Positions 54,956 to 64,000 of a stretch of DNA of 64,000 nt are shown here, piece after piece. The notes below the pieces were generated by a model. The model was not told where the DNA came from, did not search any database, and saw only the letters and a list, made by a program, of their open reading frames with translations. Origin of the DNA: Zygaena filipendulae (taxonomy: Eukaryota > Arthropoda > Insecta > Lepidoptera > Zygaenidae); assembly GCA_907165275.2 (NCBI GenBank), contig OU015660.1:9488501-9552500 (forward strand), given 5' to 3'. Made by a program: the position numbers and the translations under genes. Position 1 is the stretch's first letter; the number at the start of each line of letters is the position of its first letter.

Positions 54956-57900
54956 GTAAATAATAATTTCCTTCTTTCCTTCCGTCTATTATTTCCATTT
55001 TAACTCTTCATCCCACAAACATAAAAGATTCTTAGCTACTATAAGAACTTAGTTAAAATATGAGGCTACAATGGGCGACTTTACATATTTTTAATTCTGT
55101 ACCCGGTTATCCTTAGTGTTAGTAAATCTCTCTTCTTTACATTTCACTCTTATTGGTCTTGTGTCAAACTCGTGCACCTTTTCTTGTTTGCAGAAAATAT
55201 TAGTTTTGGGAAAACAACGTCGGGAGAACAGATTGAAGGCCTTTTGTAATTAATGTAATTTGTCAAGAGTGTGTAAATTTTAATCAGTTTTATTTTTAGC
55301 TTCGTAAACTTAGCTACGAGTACTTACTTGAAACTTGTTATTATGTCTTTATTATTCTCCTTTAAGATTTCTTGGAATTTTAATACATAATACATAAAAT
55401 AAATTATTATTAATGACATTAACTTCTTGAGACAGTCTCGAAAGTTAATTGTCACGTTGGTGCACGTACCTACTACTAAAAATCCAAATTTTACCACTTT
55501 TTTTTGTTTTATAGCGCATTAAACGAGACAATATATTGAGAGGTGACCGTCTCTCAAGTAGCGTTTATTAATACGGTCATTACCTATTGTTTCAAACTTG
55601 ACAGGGCATAACCCTCAAGTTAGCTGACGACGGTCGGTGCATCGTGGCTAGGATCATGCACGGCGGTATGATACACCGTCAGGCGACGCTGCATGTCGGC
55701 GACGAGATACGAGAGATCAACGGAACTCCCGTTGCTAATCAATCTGTATCGCAACTCCAGAGAATGCTGGTATGTTTTTTATTTTTACGCAATTATAAAA
55801 TTCTTGGAGATTTTTTACAATCTTGCCTCCGATTTTTCACGTCAAAATTTATGACTCTGAGTGTTTTGTTTGTTTATTCTAATCAACGTATTACATGTAA
55901 CAAATTAAAGAATTACACTCGTTTTGTTAGTTTCCTATAAAATTTTACATACTATAACTGAAAAAAAAATTCTCCTTTGTATCCATAGCGTGAAGCTCGT
56001 GGCTCCGTGACATTCAAAATTGTACCTTCGTACCGTTCAGCACCGCCACCTTGTGAGGTAACGTTCTTTGTACAAACTAGCTTTTCTTTCGATTATTTTA
56101 ACTGTCTCTACACTTCTTGGATGCCCCATAATATTTAGAAATCTTTTTTTACTGCGATGATTTTTGACAAAATAACGTAGTGTTTTATGTAGTTTAGTTT
56201 CAATCAAACTGACCAATAGTTAGAGAAATGTGACTAACGCTTGCTTAAACGTAAATTCTAATCTGTTTTTATCGACATAAAAAAACGAGGCTAATAAACA
56301 AAGAAGTCGACAAGCGCACACAAATATATTACAACAGACAATGCTTGTCTAACATATAAAACTTATTGGTAACCAAAATGTGAAAACAAAATCACCTCTA
56401 AACTTTTTTGTATTTTTTTTTGTTTTAAATAGCTTTTCCGGATAAAGCCTTCGCCCGTGCTAGTAAGTAGCAAGATCAGAACCGTTGCAACTTTATGTTA
56501 TATGTTTTGTTTTGTTATGTTATGTTTATGTTGTCTTATGTTGTTAATGTCACCCGGGCATGGCTGCGCGTCGTTCTCGCGATTTGCGTTTCTGTGCGCT
56601 TGTTGTTCTTTATAATCGCTTAATATTTCCACCTCATTAATATCATATGCATTGTTGTTGCTATATTCTCATACTTTACTTTATAATTTTATAATTATTT
56701 AAGTATTATTATTTTTATCGTCAATCAAAGTCATATTTTTCAATTTGTAACAAGAATGAGATGAATGTTCGACTCATAGCAGATGCCGTTATGATTTGAG
56801 TGTAATTTATTTACGTTTCCATTACAGATATTCGTAAGAGCGCAATTCGACTATGATCCATTAGAAGATGAATTGATACCGTGTGCTCAAGCTGGTATCG
56901 CCTTCAATACGGGGGATATACTTCAGGTATACAGCCGTTTTGTTTTTATTACTATTTTTATTTTACTAGGCACTATCTTTATAAAGCAAGCTTAAACTAA
57001 TATATCGTTTATGTATGTATAAAGATGAAACTCTATTTGCAGATAATAAGCAAAGATGATTCGCATTGGTGGCAAGCCCGCAAAGACGCGTCTTGTGGTT
57101 CGGCTGGATTGATTCCAAGCCCCGAACTTCAGGAATGGAGGGCTGCTTGCGCGGCCGCTGAACGATCCACCACCGACCAAGGTACTAGATTAAAAGCTTC
57201 TTAGTTAAGTAGAAATCGATGAAGCGCTAAAAACATTACTTAATGTTCCGTGAATTTTAGACAGTGTTAGTCGTCAGTGTTTAAGTTTGGTTCAAATATT
57301 AAAATAATGACTAAAATTTCAAGGTGTCGTTTTAGGAGCTAGTTATGCTGAGTGTATATTAGTTTCTTGTTGGTGGTAAAATTCATTTTCTATCCAGCCT
57401 TTTCTAATAATATTTTCTTTTGTTTCGTCAATGTTTCATTTGTTCGTTCGGGAATTGTTAATACGGTTCAGATATTATATTATGCTATTATTGTTCTTCT
57501 AGGTTTGCTTATTCATCATTGAAAGCTTCTCAAATTAAACGAGTTGTATTGGTTTAATTCTATTTGGAATAGCTATTCTTGCAAACTAATTAAACTTACA
57601 ATATATTATCACTTCAATGTTTTTGTTTTTTTCATCCTTTAACTCATAATATCATAGTAACATTGACTTTTTTTGTATTTTGCTTTCAAACATGAATCAT
57701 GGACGAATCTGCAGTTGGTATGTAATTGCTTTATTTATCTTTGTAAAGAGAGACACCAGGCCCTTAACTCTATGAGAGAACAAACCATCCTGCTAATATT
57801 AAGCCTCCCTCCTATCCTTAAATTATGCCATTTCCAACCTGTGTGCAACCTAGATTCAACCAAGACCAAGATACAAAAAACCAAGATTCACATTAGATTA

Positions 57901-60900
57901 TTTCGACTACCTCTTAGTTCAACAGTTGTTAAAACTTATTTTAAATACCTACTAATGAAGTTGAGCAACTGTCAAAGGTGTTGAGCTCTTGATCTCGATG
58001 CCTAATGTACTTAGAAAATAATTATTATAAGGTGGGAGAAGAGTTACATAAATTTCGTCCTTTATGTCTCTGATGGGTCAGTTCGTATTGTTTAATCCCC
58101 TTCCATGACCGCACAAAAGGTGTGTAGTAACTTTATAATAATAATAATATATTAAAGTTAAAACATTTTTGAAGTTTGTGTTACCCGAATCAAATAATTA
58201 ATTCCTAGAGTTGCTAATTTTCGGGAAACGTTTTGATCAAGTTGTCGGCACTTGTTAAAAATGCTCATCTGAGTTGTTATGGTTCAATTAAAGCAATCAA
58301 AATACGCAATTTTTGTAGCAAAATTTGCTTTCAATAAAACCTGAACGAACGTGGACATTAATTTTAATGTGGTCCTTTTTAACTTCTGATTTCGACAATG
58401 GAAGCCTGGGATTTAAAATTTTGACAAAACGTTTCCCATGCGGGCCGTGCTTGGAAATTTATCCCGTTTGTCCCCTTTATGTCCCTCATAATCGTGTAGT
58501 TATCCCATAAAATACCATTCCATTTGCAAGTTTGCATGACGTGTGTTGTAATGTTGTGCCGCTAGGAGCCGAGGGATGCGTCTCGCATACAGACGGATGT
58601 GAAAACACAGGTACTGCTATTCATTAATATACAACCTTTGTTATAAGTACCTAGTGCCTACCTATAGCTAGGTACATGTATCTTTTGTATTCAGAAAGAT
58701 AACTTGCACAAAACATCTCGATTCACGGGATATTACAATTTACATTGATCCAAGCCTATGTATAATAAACTCAATCTTGTCCTACTTGTTTAGTACAAAC
58801 CTGATTAGGTTTATTATGTAGGTATATAATGTTACTCTTCTTGCCTAATTGATTAAAACAACAAGATTATTGAAGTCATACTTCTTTTGATGGGTTAAGG
58901 GTACCGACAATATGTCTCGGCTACATTATCTTCACGCAAATCTGACAAGATGAACCTGCTGAGAAAAAATTACCTATATAAGTACTTCGTATAATGAAAT
59001 GATTTGCGATCGCATTAACGATCCTATCAATACAAAAAGCACGCTAAAACTCATTCTGCAAATAATAATAACTTTTTTATTTCTATAATTATTCTATTTT
59101 TATTACGTAATAATGGATTCGCGGACATAATAATTGTGTGTTTGAGCAAACACAATGGTTTAAGATTTAGATTCACAGCATCAATATAGCAAATTTTTGT
59201 TCCAGTGAATTGCTCTATATTCGGACGTAAGAAGAAGCAATCCAAAGACAAATATCTGGCGAAACACAACGCTGTGTTTGACCAATTGGACGTCGTTACT
59301 TACGAAGAGGTCGTCAAATTGCCTTGTAAGTAACTAGTACCTACTTGTCTTATTTGCTATTTATTATAGTTATCTGTATCTGTGATCATCCATTTAGGTT
59401 AGGGAAAAACATCACTACAGTATAATGACACGCCCTCCTAACCTAATGCCAAAAATGTTACCTTGAATACATCGCATTAAATAAACAAGGTTGTGTCGCA
59501 GGTTGTGTCCGCCGTATGGGCCACGTTGTGCGAAAAGTTTTAATAAATTATATTGATGAAATTAAAAAAAAAGTAAGCACAAAACAGCATGTTTAAATCA
59601 ATGCTTATAATAATTAGTCTCATAAGAAAGAACATTATCTCTTACACTAACCGCCGCACTCAGAGTCAACTTTAATGATTACTTAGTTAAGTATAGATTT
59701 TTAAAACAAAACTGCCGCAATCAGACAAGTTTAATAAATTAATGTTAGTTGGCATTTAACTAATTAAGTTACATCTCATTAAATGTCAATTAACATTAAT
59801 TTACTGAACGTCTCAGATTGATTAAGAACATAAATTTCTTATATTTTTGCATCTGGTGCGTTTGGTATTGTGTTTTAGGAACGCGCGTTATGGGCAAGGA
59901 ATGCTGTTGGTCATAATAAGGGCCCTGTACATATTGTGTACATTTAACATATTTTTTTTTATTGATGAAAATGTTTAAAACATGGCACAAATGGTAACAA
60001 GTCTGATGCTGATTATACCTACCGCCCGGCAGCGTTCCAGCGCAAGACGATAGTGCTGCTGGGCGCGCACGGCGTCGGTCGGCGCCACATCAAAAACACG
60101 CTGATATCACGCCACCCGGACCAGTACGCTTATCCTATACCGCGTGAGTACCCCTAATACTATTTTCACGTCACTATACCTCGAAAAGTGCGCCTTTGAT
60201 GATAACAATAAGCAAATAAATGTGTATTTTGCCTTACCACATGAAAAAAGGTTTTTCTTAACTTAAACAACAGTTCCGATCGTTGTTACTGTCACTTTTG
60301 TTGATTTTTGGATGCAAAATTTTCATTTAACTGCCAAAATCGTTTCAAATTCTGTACAGTACTTTTTGCGTGACGCACGCAGAAAAAGACATACGACAGA
60401 AATTGTACGCATCATTGTTTCAAACCTGCTCTTATTTTCACCATAATCGTATGAAATCATATGTAGTTATAGGTAGACATAGAAATAGTTGAGGTGTGAG
60501 TTTTAGAATCTGCCTCTATACTACTATTATAAAGAGGTACATCTTGTGAGTTAATAAAAATTATTACTTTTTTTAATCTCCGTTTATGATGTCCTATGTT
60601 CCTTTTTTTTATAATAAATTTTCGATTGGGCGTAATCTCTAAAGCTTCTGAGCCGAGAGTAAAATTTCTTTCACAGATAGAAAGCTACACTATCCCTAAG
60701 TGGCATAGGATACCTTTCATTCTGATACAAAGAGAGTTCCCGAGTGAATTTTAAAATTGAAGGAACAGGTAGTGAATGAAAACATTTACAATTTTCAGAT
60801 ACGACCCGGCCCTCGAGACCGGATGAGGAAGTCGGCCGCCATTACTACTTCGTGACACACGAGGAAATGATGGCCGACATCGCAGCTAACGAATATCTCG

Positions 60901-62132
60901 AATATGGTAAATTCTTTACTCTGCTGTAATATTCGAATTAGTGACAGATGAGTTTATTTATTTGTTTGTTTGTTTGTTTGTTAGGCTTTCACGCCCTACC
61001 GGCTCAAACAACCATTATGAAATTTAGCATACACGTTGTCAGAGGTACAGAAATGGATATAGGGTACTTTTTATTCCGAAATTCAAAATTAACGCGGGTG
61101 AAATCGCGGGAAACAGCTAGTTGGATATACCCTGAAAGAAAAATGCTTGTTCGTTAAAGTTCGCGACCGAAAGTTCCCCACTGAAGATCGGTCACCAGCA
61201 TTCTCGCTACCGATGTTCGGTTGGGCACCATGTTCCGTCAGAAACCTTTTCTGTATAATTTGCACATTATTGACACCGCGCGGGGTCGGCGGTATGTTCC
61301 GATATGCACTGCGAGCACTGTAAGGTGCGACGTCAATTCAGTATCCTGCGAAGCCGGTCCTTTACTGGTACTGGTTAGGGTTACTGTTAAAAACGGAACG
61401 CAGTCCAATATACTGTCATTGATGTCATTGTCATCTCACGCTGTCGCCCATTCATTGACCAATCATTGGGCTGGAGGTTGATCACGTCATTTATTTATTT
61501 ATTTTTCTTGCACAAAATAGTACAAATGGCGAATTTAATGCCTTGCGGCATTCTCTGACAGTTAACCATTGGGTTGACAGAGAGATAAGAGATCGTGATC
61601 AAACCACTGAGAGCACCTTACCCCGAAAACGCCAGTGGTCACAATACAAAATTTGCGACGATTATGACGTCATACTGTCTACTGCGGATACCGCGGCAGT
61701 ATACTGAAAGTTATAACGGAACGAATTTCTCGTCACTTCTCGTCACTGGGCCAGTGCTATACGTTCCGCTGCAGCGGAACATACCCACTGTGTCGCCAAC
61801 ACATCTTTCGGGGCTACTTTTGACGGGATTTATTTCTCTCCGTGCAAATGAATGTCTCATTTGGGGTTGGGGGATGGTTGGTGGGTGGGGGGGGGAGACG
61901 GTCACGTTAAACATGTCCAGTGTGCGACCGCGCAGGCACCCACGAGGACGCGATGTACGGCACCAAGCTGGAGACGATCCGGCGCATCCACGCGGAGCGC
62001 CGCGTCGCCATACTGGACGTGGAGCCGCAGGCGCTCAAGATACTGCGCACCGCCGAGTTCGCGCCGTACGTCGTGTTCATCGCCGCGCCGCCGCTCAACA
62101 ACGTCGCCGACGTGAGTCGCGGGGGACGGGTG

Positions 62133-62163
<31 letters not shown>

Positions 62164-62930
62164 GGAGTGGGAGAGAGATAATAATATATTCTTCCCTGGA
62201 TAGGCAATGTAGGCGGGAAACCCCTTTGAAAGGGAGAGGAATAGAGAAAGAGATAGAGGGAGAGAGGTACTAATAAAATATTATCCTGGAGAAGCAATTT
62301 AGGCGGGGGAAGTCTCTAAGGGGTTGACCATTAATCACTTGATGTTTTTAGCAACTTTTTAACAAAATTGGTAGGTAGATAAATATATTATAGAGAGAGA
62401 TAGAGAGAGAGATAATCCCTACTATTATGCGAATGTGAGTTTGTTTATCACGCATGAAAGCGTTAACGGCTCAATCGATCGTAGTGAAATTTTGCACACA
62501 CGTTGTCGGTGGTCCTTACAAATGGTACTTTTTACCCCCAAAATCCCCGCGGGAGCTGCGAAATTAACGCGAGCGAAACCGCAGGCAACAGCTAGTTAAA
62601 TAAAAAATAAAAATACGATTTAGAAAAAGAATGTTAGTTGACAGAGTAGGTATAGAAGAAATTAAAAATAAATACGATTTAAAAAAAGAACTTTAGTTGA
62701 CAGTAACGTAGGTATATTTTTTTTTTTTTTAATTTCCATTTTCCCACCAGTACGACGGCTCGCTGGAGACGCTGGTGCGCGAGTCGGAGCAGCTGCGGCG
62801 CACGTACGGCCACTACTTCGACCTGACGATCGTGAACAACGACATCGACGACACGCTCGCGCAGCTCGAGGCGGCGCTCGCGCGGCTGCGCTCCACGCCG
62901 CAGTGGGTGCCCGTCTCGTGGGTGTACTGA
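54764..62930 (+). CDS. CASK: CASK/Lin-2 MAGUK scaffold, C-terminal half (11 exons, 5' part missing)
   Basis: Joined exons: 54764-54955, 55605-55769, 55989-56057, 56828-56926, 57043-57181, 58566-58610, 59206-59325, 60033-60143, 60799-60906, 61936-62111, 62751-62930. Every intron is GT...AG and the phases join through to a single stop, giving 467 residues. The protein reads, in order: end of L27C, PDZ, SH3, basic hook and guanylate-kinase-like domain, ending in a W-V-Y C-terminus. This order and the motifs ([40 protein letters not shown]) identify CASK, a membrane-associated scaffold that binds neurexin/syndecan tails through PDZ and works with Lin-7/Veli and Mint at synapses and epithelial junctions. 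The N-terminal CaM-kinase-like domain and first L27 are not found and presumably lie left of 54764 or outside the window. Introns are 116-1384 bp and carry several transposon remnants. Confidence 0.95.
55605..55769 (+). CDS. CASK: CASK exon: PDZ core
   Basis: The exon is 55 codons in phase 0, with acceptor cttgacag and donor gtatgt. It begins GITLKL; together with the previous M this is the carboxylate-binding loop of a class II-type CASK PDZ domain. The rest, including [14 protein letters not shown] and [17 protein letters not shown], matches the PDZ body that binds neurexin and syndecan C-termini. Confidence 0.95.
55989..56057 (+). CDS. CASK: CASK exon: PDZ end and short linker
   Basis: The exon is 23 codons in phase 0. 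It encodes the last PDZ strand ([11 protein letters not shown]) and then RSAPPPCE. The next exon opens directly into SH3, so this isoform has the short PDZ-SH3 linker typical of insects rather than the Ser-rich one of vertebrate CASK. Confidence 0.93.
56828..56926 (+). CDS. CASK: CASK exon: SH3 first half
   Basis: The exon is 33 codons in phase 0, with acceptor ccattacag and donor gtatac. It encodes [18 protein letters not shown] and runs to TGDILQ. This contains the ALYDY-like start of the SH3 fold and the acidic RT loop. Confidence 0.93.
57043..57181 (+). CDS. CASK: CASK exon: SH3 second half and linker
   Basis: The exon is 139 nt, phase 0 in and phase 1 out. It encodes [15 protein letters not shown] and then [11 protein letters not shown], the WW and P-S-P-E-L-Q-E-W signatures of MAGUK SH3 domains. 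An Ala-rich tail ([14 protein letters not shown]) leads to the variable hook. The exon ends with a single G at the donor gtacta. Confidence 0.93.
58566..58610 (+). CDS. CASK: CASK putative 45-nt cassette exon
   Basis: This is a 45-nt segment between gccgctag and gtactg with phase 1 on both sides. It can be included or skipped without changing frame. It would add about 15 residues rich in Cys, Gly and acidic residues ([14 protein letters not shown]) between SH3 and the hook, where CASK genes are known to be alternatively spliced. The acceptor's pyrimidine tract is weak, as expected for a regulated exon. Its use is inferred from splice sites and frame only. Confidence 0.6.
59206..59325 (+). CDS. 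CASK: CASK exon: hook region (protein 4.1 binding)
   Basis: The exon is 120 nt, phase 1 in and phase 1 out, with acceptor ttttgttccag and donor gtaagt. It encodes [20 protein letters not shown], the basic hook that in CASK binds protein 4.1/actin, and then the start of the guanylate-kinase-like domain ([12 protein letters not shown]). The family match is very close. Confidence 0.95.
59648..59820 (+). mobile_element. Fold-back MITE, copy 4, truncated, in a CASK intron
   Basis: It starts CCGCCGCACTCAGAGTCAAC and follows copy 2 closely through the centre, but stops at GAACGTCTCAGATTG, so most of the right arm is missing. It lies in the 707-bp CASK intron between the hook exon and the first GUK exon. 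Confidence 0.75.
60033..60143 (+). CDS. CASK: CASK exon: GUK domain, degenerate P-loop
   Basis: The exon is 111 nt, phase 1 to phase 1. It encodes [20 protein letters not shown] and continues to [10 protein letters not shown]. The segment GAHGVGRRH sits where true guanylate kinases have GxxGxGKS. The catalytic Lys is absent, as is usual in CASK, so the domain is a protein-binding pseudo-kinase. Confidence 0.95.
60799..60906 (+). CDS. CASK: CASK exon: GUK domain, GMP-lobe region
   Basis: The exon is 108 nt, phase 1 to phase 1, with acceptor acaattttcag and donor gtaaat. It encodes [18 protein letters not shown] and continues through [16 protein letters not shown], the guanylate-kinase segment that in enzymes contacts GMP and in MAGUKs binds phosphopeptides. 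Confidence 0.95.
60944..61120 (+). mobile_element. Helitron-like element in a CASK intron
   Basis: TTTATTTGTTTGTTTGTTTG, GGCTTTCACGCCCTACCGG, GCATACACGTTGTCAGAG and the 3' end GCGGGTGAAATCGCGGGAAA-CAGCTAG (CTAG 61117-61120) before T. It lies in the 1029-bp intron between two GUK exons, in the gene's own orientation. Confidence 0.7.
61490..61592 (-). mobile_element. LINE 3' tail in a CASK intron
   Basis: It has the same family as 6679-6782: TTATTTATTTATTTTTCTTGC, TACAAATGGCGAATTTAATG, CCTTGCGGCATTCTCTGAC and CAGTTAACCATTGGGTTGAC. It lies in the intron just before the GUK core exon. Confidence 0.6.
61936..62111 (+). CDS. CASK: CASK exon: GUK domain core
   Basis: The exon is 176 nt, phase 1 in and phase 0 out, and is strikingly GC-rich beside its AT-rich introns. 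It encodes [36 protein letters not shown] and [14 protein letters not shown], the conserved CASK GUK core. The donor gtgagt is followed within about 25 bp by a long GA repeat. Confidence 0.95.
62131..62180. repeat. (GA)n tract after a CASK donor site
   Basis: GAGAGAGAGAGAGA, AAGAGAGAGAGAGGGAG and more, beginning about 20 bp after the gtgagt donor at 62112. Purine-rich tracts here could influence splicing, but there is no direct evidence. Confidence 0.8.
62416..62595 (+). mobile_element. Helitron-like element in the last CASK intron
   Basis: A 180-bp copy from 5' TCCCTACTATTATGCGAATG (after A 62415) to 3' CTAG 62592-62595 (before T 62596), with the hairpin GCGAGCGAAACCGCAGGC slightly decayed. 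It sits 155 bp before the acceptor of the terminal exon. Confidence 0.75.
62751..62930 (+). CDS. CASK: CASK terminal exon: GUK end, C-terminus and stop
   Basis: The exon is 59 codons plus TGA, with acceptor cccaccag after a long T tract. It encodes [20 protein letters not shown], an Ala/Leu-rich last helix and [10 protein letters not shown] at the C-terminus, the invariant CASK end. The stop is at 62928-62930. Confidence 0.96.
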   Translation, partial: YDGSLETLVRESEQLRRTYGHYFDLTIVNNDIDDTLAQLEAALARLRSTPQWVPVSWVY

Positions 62931-63390
62931 CACACCGACTGCGACTATCTGTAAACTGGGAACCGGGAACCGTTGGCTGCATCCTGTTATGAGTAATGAA
63001 ATATTGTAGCGCACATTTAGAATTGAAGTGATCCGACCCAAAAATTGCAAATTGCGAGAAATGAGCAGAAAATAATATGTCCTTCACAAAACATGCGTTG
63101 GTGATTGATGCGATCAACGAAAATGTTATTCTTTACTACTTATAATTATGGGCTCTTTCTCACGCGGCACATGGTTTTAGAGTTTTTTTTTTCTTTTTTT
63201 TTTTTCATTAATTTATGTCAATATCAGCAGTTACAGGAATTTCGAGTTTGGTCACTTCGATTCTTAAGGTGCGATATGTCGACGACGTATCGCGTAGCTC
63301 GCCCGTTCGTAAACGCCCCTTAAAATAACCTAGCGAGGCGAAGGCGCAATAGAACTCAAAGAGTTGGACCAACGCTCACACTGAAATAAA
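62931..63390 (+). other. CASK: CASK 3' UTR, to the first poly(A) signal
   Basis: This is non-coding sequence after the CASK stop. The first canonical AATAAA downstream is at 63385-63390; others are at 63851-63856 and 63936-63941, so longer 3' UTRs are possible. Which signal is used cannot be told from the sequence. Confidence 0.5.
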
Positions 63391-63428
63391 ATAGTGTGCT
63401 ATTTAAAAAAAACAAGCTGTTAACTTTA

Positions 63429-63600
63429 ACGCACTAGTGCGATAGTAAAATTACTGCTCTAGTGTGATAATGTTAGATAACTATAACTCTGTTTTGTTCA
63501 CACATTTCAGAGAAAATCCTGTCGTTAAAAAAAAGAAAAAGCTGTAAACTTAAAGCACTAGTGCGGCAGTAAAATTACTGCACTAGTGCGGTAATAGTTC
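63429..63600. repeat. Twin palindromes downstream of CASK
   Basis: CGCACTAGTGCGATAGTAAA, ATTACTGCTCTAGTG at 63432-63466 and GCACTAGTGCGGCAG, TAAAATTACTGCACTAGTGC at about 63558-63594. These are two related palindromic blocks, each preceded by AAGCTGT(T/A)AAC. They look like arms of a small element or a recurrent repeat in the CASK 3' flank. Confidence 0.5.
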
Positions 63601-64000
63601 AAACCTAACCCAACTTAGCACATCGAGACGCTTACGAATACAAAACAGCGGTGTTGTCTGTTCTTAACATTACTTATGCGGAAAGCCGGTCGTTTGTAAA
63701 CGGGCGAACTGTACAATTCGCCTGCGGCATGCTTAACATCCTCTGTACAGAGTGAAATTGAAGTCGCGGGCGTCCTTTTAAACTAAGATAGTGCTCACGA
63801 TACTGCATAATAATTAATATGCATCAGGACAAAATTATGGTATTTAATCTAATAAAGCCCTTACAGGGGTTTAATTAGCGCCGATATTAAATAATCTTTT
63901 TAGATATACCTGCGTATTTAATTCAAAAAGAAATCAATAAAAGATTATGGTAACCTACAAATTTTTGATCATAATTTTTTAGTATTGCGACGTATGCCAC

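Noticed and set aside
61595..62203. A 202-codon plus-strand frame covering the CASK GUK core exon
   Set aside because: It reads the exon in a wrong frame and continues into both introns; the GC-rich exon keeps several shadow frames open.
1..64000. CRISPR array, operon or prokaryotic mobile system
   Set aside because: No spaced identical repeats, no dense gene packing; the intron-containing CASK gene and insect transposons show eukaryotic DNA.

Overview
This is an AT-rich stretch of insect nuclear DNA, almost certainly from a moth or butterfly. The evidence is a swarm of A|T-inserted Helitron-like elements whose 3' ends (a CCGCGG...CCGCGG hairpin, then CTAG) are typical of Lepidoptera, together with several other lepidopteran-style repeats and one gene whose exon-encoded protein closely follows insect CASK/Lin-2.

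The only clear host gene is at the right end. Eleven plus-strand exons (54764-62930) encode the C-terminal half of CASK: the end of the second L27 domain, PDZ, SH3, the basic hook and the guanylate-kinase-like domain, ending in the family's usual Trp-Val-Tyr-type C-terminus. All splice sites are GT/AG and all phases join, giving 467 codons plus stop. One 45-nt exon looks like a skippable cassette. The 5' half of the gene (CaM-kinase domain, first L27) is not visible. The 54.7 kb to the left is therefore either one very long CASK intron or intron plus intergenic DNA.

Positions 1-54.7 kb are a layered graveyard of mobile elements with little sign of host coding sequence. The main items are: about 20 Helitron-like copies; a P-type element (10042-11571) with perfect 8-bp target duplication, a broken THAP domain and a second element nested inside it; a 183-bp near-perfect inverted repeat (13233-13680); an intact Tc1 element with an open 341-codon DD34E transposase (21664-23220); a four-copy fold-back MITE family; a hAT-type MITE with perfect 8-bp duplication (28470-29241); a MITE family with progressively deleted interiors; and a full-length two-ORF non-LTR retrotransposon on the minus strand (about 49894-54142) that keeps all visible endonuclease and reverse-transcriptase motifs. 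Repeats have also entered CASK introns (a fold-back MITE, Helitrons, a LINE tail).

No rRNA, true tRNA, CRISPR or bacterial features are seen. The strongest 'second look' items are the apparently intact Tc1 and LINE copies, the P-like element with its nested insertion, the long hairpin that could give small RNAs, and the CASK cassette exon.
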